Assembly (NCBI GenBank): GCA_900315595.1
Contig: OMZQ01000002.1
Location: 86,069-150,068 of the forward strand
DNA: 64,000 bases
Source of the DNA: an uncultured Eubacteriales bacterium
GTDB lineage: Bacteria > Bacillota > Clostridia > Oscillospirales > Oscillospiraceae
Direction: 5' to 3'
Position numbers and translations under genes: made by a program. Shown in pieces: positions 59,592-64,000 of the stretch (within the stretch, counting starts at the first letter, position 1; every line of letters begins with the position of its first letter). The notes under the pieces were generated by a model. That model had not been told where the DNA came from. It ran no database searches and saw only the letters and a list, made by a program, of their open reading frames with translations.

Positions 59592-59625
59592 GAGAATACT
59601 ACATATGCGAAACGGTGGTGAGTTT

Positions 59626-60003
59626 ATGCAGCTTCAGGAATCCGGCGAAATGTATCTGGAGACGATCCTCGTCCTGACACGGCGGAACGGGGCGGTACGC
59701 GCTGTAGACGTGGGTGAGGAAATGAATTTCTCCAAGCCGAGCGTCAGCCGCGCGGTGCATCTGCTGGAGGACTCCGGCTATCTGGTGATCGACCGGAACG
59801 GCTTCCTCCGTCTGACGGAAACCGGTCTGGCCCACGCCGAAAAAATCTATGAGCGCCACAACGTACTCTCCGCATTCTTCAAATGCCTCGGCGTCTCCCC
59901 TGACGTGGCGGTTGAAGACGCCTGCAAGGTCGAGCATTATATCTCCGACGAGACCTTCGCCGCCATCAAGCGATACAAGGAAGCAAACTGCAAGGAGGGA
60001 TGA
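59626..60003 (+). CDS. DtxR/MntR-family metal-dependent regulator
   Basis: A 125-residue repressor, the short MntR-like form without SH3 domain. The winged helix covers LQESGEMYLETILVLTRRNG and VDVGEEMNFSKPSVSRAVHL. The dimerisation part has the metal ligands expected of the family: H in YERHNVLSAFF, E and D in VEDACKVEHYIS, H in KVEHY. The start at 59626 follows GGTGGTGAG. It senses manganese or iron and represses uptake genes. Its targets are not adjacent; the manganese-riboswitch-like leader at 20161 is a separate sign of metal control in this genome. Confidence 0.9.
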   Translation: MQLQESGEMYLETILVLTRRNGAVRAVDVGEEMNFSKPSVSRAVHLLEDSGYLVIDRNGFLRLTETGLAHAEKIYERHNVLSAFFKCLGVSPDVAVEDACKVEHYISDETFAAIKRYKEANCKEG

Positions 60004-60017
60004 TCCGTCCCTCTGCC

Positions 60018-60049
60018 CCGGCCATCCGCTTCGGATGGCCGGTTTTTTT
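60018..60049 (+). terminator. Terminator of the DtxR-family regulator
   Basis: A perfect 11-bp GC-rich stem (60018-60028 with 60032-60042), three-base loop and seven T residues. Confidence 0.95.
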
Positions 60050-60131
60050 GCGTCAATTTGCAAGGTCGGTATTTGCCTGCACCGCGTCGGCAGAGGCCTC
60101 CGACCGCGCGAACGGGCGGTTGATTCTCTAT

Positions 60132-60160
60132 TGACTTTTCTCCGCAAATATGTCATGATG
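60132..60160 (+). promoter_or_regulatory. Probable promoter of the lipoprotein-kinase genes
   Basis: TTGACT (60132-60137) and CATGAT (60155-60160), 17-base spacer. The -10 box is poor, so activation by a regulator is possible. Confidence 0.4.
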
Positions 60161-60207
60161 GAGAAAAAGTCCGCGTCTGCGTCGGCGCGGAGAAGGAAGG
60201 TGCCGAT

Positions 60208-60855
60208 ATGAAACGGATCGGAAGAATGCTTGCTCTGCTCGTTTCCATGCTGCTTCTGGTCGGGCTGACCGCCTGCACCCCGCGCAGCGTGGTCGGAAGC
60301 TGGCGCTGTACCGTTGATCTGAGCCGTGCCGCGCAGGCCGCCGGCGCACTGGACGGTCTGGACGAGCAGTCCGGCGTCGGCGTCGTACTCGCCAAGCTGC
60401 TGGACGGGCAGACGCTGGAGCTTGCGCTGGAGCTGCGCAAGGACGGAACCTACTCCCTCGGCACGGATCCGGAGTCCGCCCGCGCTGCAGCGGATTCCCT
60501 CTCCGCTCGGATGGGCGAGCTGATGCCGGAACTGCTTTCCGAGCTGCTCGGCGTTGACCCGGCGGAGGTCGAGGCCGCAATGGCAATCACCGGAATGACC
60601 CCGGAGGCGATCGCAGAGAAGCTGATGGAGCAGATCCAGCTTGACGGGGCGATCGACAGCATCGCAGCGAAGGCCTCCACCGGAACCTACCGCTATGAGG
60701 ACGGCAAGCTCTGGCTGACGCCGGATGGACAGACCGAAAATGCGGAGGCCTATGAGACCGTGGTGCTGAGCCGCGAGGGTCTGCGCATCACCGAAACCCG
60801 GAGCGGCCTGTTTCAAAAATACGAAAAAATCCTCCCGCTGACGTTCAAACGCTGA
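60208..60855 (+). CDS. Exported lipoprotein of unknown function
   Basis: A 215-residue lipoprotein. The signal peptide RIGRMLALLVSMLLLVGLTA ends at a lipobox, LTAC, with the modified cysteine at about 23. The mature part opens with SVVGSWRCTVDLSRAAQ and ends in a small beta-rich piece with GTYRYEDGKLWLTPDG and a positively charged C-terminus. VGSW-type starts occur in small lipocalin-like lipoproteins of Bacillota. It would be processed by Lgt encoded in this window. It is followed 36 bases later by the sensor gene, with which it may be co-transcribed. Confidence 0.8.
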   Translation: MKRIGRMLALLVSMLLLVGLTACTPRSVVGSWRCTVDLSRAAQAAGALDGLDEQSGVGVVLAKLLDGQTLELALELRKDGTYSLGTDPESARAAADSLSARMGELMPELLSELLGVDPAEVEAAMAITGMTPEAIAEKLMEQIQLDGAIDSIAAKASTGTYRYEDGKLWLTPDGQTENAEAYETVVLSREGLRITETRSGLFQKYEKILPLTFKR

Positions 60856-60891
60856 CGGAAGAAAACCGGCAAGAAAAGGAGGTAGCCGACC

Positions 60892-62532
60892 ATGTCGCTG
60901 AAAAAGCTGGCGCGCAGCGCTGCGCTTTACGGTCTTTTGATCCTGCTGGCGACTGCAAGCTATTACTGCGGCAGCTTTTATACCTCGGAGCCGGTATCCG
61001 CGCTGTTCTACTGTCTGCATTACTGCATTCACGTCGGCCTGATCATGACCTGGGGCATCTCCGCCCATCGGCGGCTGCTCCCCTCACACACCAGGCGGTA
61101 TCTGATCGGCTCCGCAGCGCTGATGCTGTTATTCCTGCTGATCCGAGCCTTCCGTTACCGATCCTCCGAGTGCATCCCGCTGCTGCCGGAATACGGCTGG
61201 TACTCCTACTATATCCCCCTGCTGCTGATCCCGACCCTGTTTGCCGCCGCCTGCATCAACATGCACCGCTCGCAGGAACGGCGGACGGCAAAGGAAGCGT
61301 TCCTGCTCCTTCCGGCTGCGATCCTCGTCGCGGCTGTGCTGACCAACCGGTTTCATCATCTGGCCTTCCGCCCCTTGCAGAAAATGGCACGGTTTATCGG
61401 TACGCCCAGTACGTATCGCTACGGACCGGTCTACTACCTTGCCCTGGCATGGATCGTTGCGATGCTCCTGCTTGGCGCTTTGGAGCTTCTTCTTGCCGCC
61501 CGGCGGAAAAGCGGCTGGCGGCGGGCTGCCGCGCCGGCGGCGGTGATGCTCGTCTGGGCGCTTCTGGCCTCCCCGGTCGCGAATCTGGGCAATCAGAGGA
61601 TCCCGAAAGCCTTCGGCGTTCCGCTGCTCAGCATCTACGGGCTGCTGGGAACCTTTGAGGCCTGCTTCTTCAGCGGTCTTCTGCCCGCAAACCGGGACTA
61701 TCCCCGCACGTTTTCCGCGCTGACGCTGCCCGCCGTCATTACGGATCGGAAGCTCCGACCGGCCTACGCCACCGCGGTCCCGATCAAGGGCAGTCCGGCG
61801 CAGTTTGAGCAGGCGCTCCGGACGCCGGTCTATCTTGACGCCGATACCTGTCTGATCGGGCATCCGCTGATGGAGGGAGCCGTGTTTTGGACGCGGGACG
61901 AGGCCGAGCTGAATCGGCTTGACCGCGCCCTGCAAGCGGCAAACGAGTCGCTGCGAAAGGAGCTGCGTCTGCTGCAAACGCTCCTGCGCCGACAGGCCGC
62001 GGAGCAGAGCGACGTGGACGCCCGGAAGCGGCTTTACGCCAGGGTCCAGGCTGCGGTTCTCCCTGCACGGCGGCGGATTGCCGCCCTGCTTGCGGAAACG
62101 GAGCCCGATACGCCGGAATTCCGGGCGAAGATCAGCCGGGTGCTCGTCATGACGGTCTTTGTCAAGCGGATGTCCAATTTCGCAATGCTGGAAGCGGAGG
62201 ACGGGCAGCTTGACGCGAACGAGCTGGGGGCGGCGCTGCGTGAATCCGCGCACTATCTGAGCTACTGCGGCCTCCACATGACCTTTGACCTTCGTGCCGA
62301 TCGGTTGTCCGCCCGCGATCTGATGGCGGCCTACGACTGCTTCGAGCTGCTGGCGGAGGCGCTGATCGGCAGAACGGAGGAGCTTTGGGTCCGCGTTACG
62401 GAGGATCGGCTTCTTCTGATGGCGGACTGCACGCCCCCGGACCTGATGCCCCGGACGCCGCTGCCCGTCCGCGTCTGCACAGAGGACGGGCAGCTCGTAT
62501 TAACCGCCGCGTTCGGAGGTGATGCAGCATGA
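60892..62532 (+). CDS. Seven-helix membrane sensor with degenerate kinase-like end
   Basis: A 546-residue protein. The first 270 residues form about seven membrane helices (YGLLILLATASYYCGSFYTS, LIGSAALMLLFLLIRAFRYR, YYIPLLLIPTLFAAACINMH), reminiscent of the 7TM sensing module of some histidine kinases. A linker resembling a PAS domain (PAVITDRKLRPAYATAV) and a coiled coil (LQAANESLRKELRLLQTLLR) follow. The last 150 residues look like a dimerisation and ATPase part but the N box and G boxes are not recognisable. It overlaps the next gene, a regular kinase, by four bases. It may be a sensing partner that controls that kinase. Confidence 0.7.
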   Translation: MSLKKLARSAALYGLLILLATASYYCGSFYTSEPVSALFYCLHYCIHVGLIMTWGISAHRRLLPSHTRRYLIGSAALMLLFLLIRAFRYRSSECIPLLPEYGWYSYYIPLLLIPTLFAAACINMHRSQERRTAKEAFLLLPAAILVAAVLTNRFHHLAFRPLQKMARFIGTPSTYRYGPVYYLALAWIVAMLLLGALELLLAARRKSGWRRAAAPAAVMLVWALLASPVANLGNQRIPKAFGVPLLSIYGLLGTFEACFFSGLLPANRDYPRTFSALTLPAVITDRKLRPAYATAVPIKGSPAQFEQALRTPVYLDADTCLIGHPLMEGAVFWTRDEAELNRLDRALQAANESLRKELRLLQTLLRRQAAEQSDVDARKRLYARVQAAVLPARRRIAALLAETEPDTPEFRAKISRVLVMTVFVKRMSNFAMLEAEDGQLDANELGAALRESAHYLSYCGLHMTFDLRADRLSARDLMAAYDCFELLAEALIGRTEELWVRVTEDRLLLMADCTPPDLMPRTPLPVRVCTEDGQLVLTAAFGGDAA

Positions 62533-63797
62533 CGGATCTTGCGTCGATTCTGAATGTTCGTCTGGCGGAGGGAGCGTTCGCCCTGGTGCTGATCCTGCTC
62601 ATGCTGCAGGTCGGCGTTCTTCTGGTTACGCTTCGGCTTCGATTTTCGATCCCGCGTCTGCTGCGTACCGCCCTCCCGCTTCTTCTCTGTTTTCTGCCGT
62701 TTGCGGTCTTCGTGTCTCTCCCGCGACAGATCCGGGAGTTTTCCCTTCCGGTTCTCTGCAGGGACCCGGACAGCCTGATCCGTCTGCCCGCCGCCCTGTA
62801 TCTGGGCTCTATCGTGCTTTCTCTGCTGATGCTTGGCGCGGATATCTGGCTGCTGCTTCGGGAGCAGCGTTCGAAGCCCTCGGAGAGCAGCGTCAAGCAT
62901 GCGCTCGATCTGCTTCCCGCCGGGATCTGCGTCAGCGATTCCGACGGAAACGTGATCTTCTCGAACGATCTGATGTACCGGTTCTGTCGGAAGCTGACCG
63001 GTTCCCTTCTGACCGACGCGGAGGCCTTGCAGGCCGCCGTTGCGGCGCGCGGAGCGCCGCGCGGCGACGGCTATCTCGTCCGGATCGAGGATCGTGCGTT
63101 TTTGTTCTTGAGCGGAAGGCTATCTCCCCCCGAGGAGAACCAGGTCCAGTTCATCGTCTACGACGTGACTGACTATGCCCGGAAAAACCGGAAGCTGGAG
63201 CGTCGGAACGAACGGCTCCGGGACGCCGCCGAACGACTCCGCGCGGCAGATACCCGCGGCAAGGCGCTCGCGCTCTCACGCGAGGCCGTGAACGCCCGGT
63301 ACGCTGTCCACAACCAGATGGGCAGCATTCTGCTGACCGGGAAATACTATCTGGACCATCCGGACGTGACGAACGAGGCCGAGCTCAAACGAATGCTTAC
63401 CCGCAACAACGACTATCTGCTGGAATCCACGGAGCAGATTCGTCCGACGGCCGATCCGCTGGGCGACGCCGTCGGGATTGCTCGAAGCATCGGCTTGACC
63501 GTTGAAATCGTCGGACCGCTGCCGGAGAACGCGCGTTGGCGCACGCTTCTGGCCGAGGCCGTGACGCAGTGCGCCGCAAACGCCGTGCGCCACGCCGGTG
63601 CAAGCCGGCTGACGCTGACCCTTCGACAGACGGAAGGGCGCCTGACTGCCGTTTTCACGAACGACGGGATTCCGCCCGCCGGCCCGATCCGGGAGGGCGG
63701 CGGCCTTGGCGCTCTGCGCCAGCGCGCAGAGCAGGCCGGGTGCGCGATGGAAATCCGCGCAAAGCAGGCGTTCCGGCTGATCCTGCGCTTTCCCTGA
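62529..63797 (+). CDS. PAS-containing sensor histidine kinase (GHKL ATPase)
   Basis: A 422-residue kinase. Three membrane segments lie in the first 120 residues, a PAS domain follows (LLPAGICVSDSDGNVIFSND), then a coiled coil with RKNRKLERRNERLRDAAERL. The likely phospho-acceptor histidine is in RYAVHNQMGSILL. The ATPase domain has the N box CAANAVRHAG and G box GGGLGALRQR. The domain type resembles HPK7/LytS-NarX-like kinases. No response regulator follows within the window; it may lie further right. A terminator follows, so regulator and kinase would be in separate units. Confidence 0.85.
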   Translation: MTDLASILNVRLAEGAFALVLILLMLQVGVLLVTLRLRFSIPRLLRTALPLLLCFLPFAVFVSLPRQIREFSLPVLCRDPDSLIRLPAALYLGSIVLSLLMLGADIWLLLREQRSKPSESSVKHALDLLPAGICVSDSDGNVIFSNDLMYRFCRKLTGSLLTDAEALQAAVAARGAPRGDGYLVRIEDRAFLFLSGRLSPPEENQVQFIVYDVTDYARKNRKLERRNERLRDAAERLRAADTRGKALALSREAVNARYAVHNQMGSILLTGKYYLDHPDVTNEAELKRMLTRNNDYLLESTEQIRPTADPLGDAVGIARSIGLTVEIVGPLPENARWRTLLAEAVTQCAANAVRHAGASRLTLTLRQTEGRLTAVFTNDGIPPAGPIREGGGLGALRQRAEQAGCAMEIRAKQAFRLILRFP

Positions 63798-63809
63798 CCC
63801 CTTGTTTAC

Positions 63810-63848
63810 CGACCCATGCGAGTAAAAACGCGTGGGTCGATTCTTTTT
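63810..63848 (+). terminator. Terminator after the sensor kinase
   Basis: CGACCCATGCG (63810-63820) pairs with CGCGTGGGTCG (63829-63839), one G-U pair, followed by ATTCTTTTT. Confidence 0.85.
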
Positions 63849-63855
63849 GACAAAA

Positions 63856-63871
63856 TCCCCCATTTGGGGGA
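63856..63871. promoter_or_regulatory. TCCCCCA-TT-TGGGGGA palindrome
   Basis: A perfect 7-bp dyad just after a TTGACA element (63847-63852). No matching -10 box is found at 17 bases. It may be an operator for a gene beyond the window. Confidence 0.35.
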
Positions 63872-63946
63872 GAGACTTTTCCCTGGTCATTTGGTAAACT
63901 GGATTCTGGTTATCGGCTTAACTCAGCAAGGCACAAGATTTAGTTG

Positions 63947-64000
63947 CAGGAGGAAACGGCAAGGACCAAGCGGTCAAAGATCTGCCCGTGAAAGCTCCTG
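63947..64000 (+). other. Structured sequence at the window edge
   Basis: CAGGAG (63947-63952) can pair with CTCCTG (63995-64000), enclosing ACGGCA/TGCCCGT and a GACC-AAGC-GGTC hairpin. This may be a leader RNA of the next gene. I do not recognise a family. Confidence 0.3.

Overview
The window looks like a chromosomal segment of a GC-rich, anaerobic, spore-forming Bacillota, most like the Oscillospiraceae / Eubacteriales. This is inferred from an SLH-domain exoprotein, a SpoIID-domain protein with peptidoglycan-binding repeats, the YfmF/YfmH peptidase pair, canonical -35/-10 promoters with 17-bp spacers (often an extended TGCTATAAT), GGAGG ribosome sites and a proline/ornithine catabolic pair. 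No single sequence proves the taxon.

Region 1 (1-18222, minus strand) is one long exopolysaccharide operon read from a clear promoter at 18222-18194. It starts with the membrane sugar-phosphate transferase that primes the lipid carrier. An HpcH/HpaI-type aldolase, a 2-hydroxyacid dehydrogenase and an asparagine-synthetase-like protein follow. Then come glycosyltransferases, a pyruvyltransferase with an FrhB-like Fe-S partner, a deacetylase fused to a glycosyltransferase-like half domain, an EpsG-type polymerase, and a partial gene running off the left edge. A truncated, stop-containing glycosyltransferase remnant marks a recombination junction.

Region 2 (18263-32983) holds an APC amino-acid permease, an ArsB/NhaD-type permease behind a leader that looks like a yybP-ykoY (manganese) riboswitch with terminator, a three-gene SpoIID/peptidoglycan-binding cluster, a degenerate CPBP membrane protein, an acidic repeat protein, the yfmF-yfmH-lgt operon, an LRR surface protein and glnS.

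Region 3 (33118-43864) holds a KtrB/KtrA potassium system with a KdpDE-like two-component system that lacks the KdpD sensor domain, an orphan Ig-like fragment, a DUF3737 protein, an SLH-anchored cell-wall protein whose GH25 domain has lost its catalytic motif, and a DUF554 protein.

Region 4 (43939-54681) is metabolic. pruA and rocD interconvert ornithine, glutamate semialdehyde and glutamate. Next is an unusual five-gene operon: two paralogous flavin/iron-sulfur oxidoreductases of about 940-970 residues surround two HypB-type GTPases, and HypA follows. No hydrogenase structural gene or hypCDEF is present in the window. This is the best candidate for an undescribed system.

Region 5 (54682-64000) contains a long intergenic region with twin dyads and a minus-strand terminator, a PucR-type regulator, a SIMPL protein, tRNA-Arg(CCG), an ABC-2 exporter, a DtxR-family regulator, a lipoprotein and a pair of overlapping sensor-kinase-like genes. 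The window ends in a structured, gene-free stretch.
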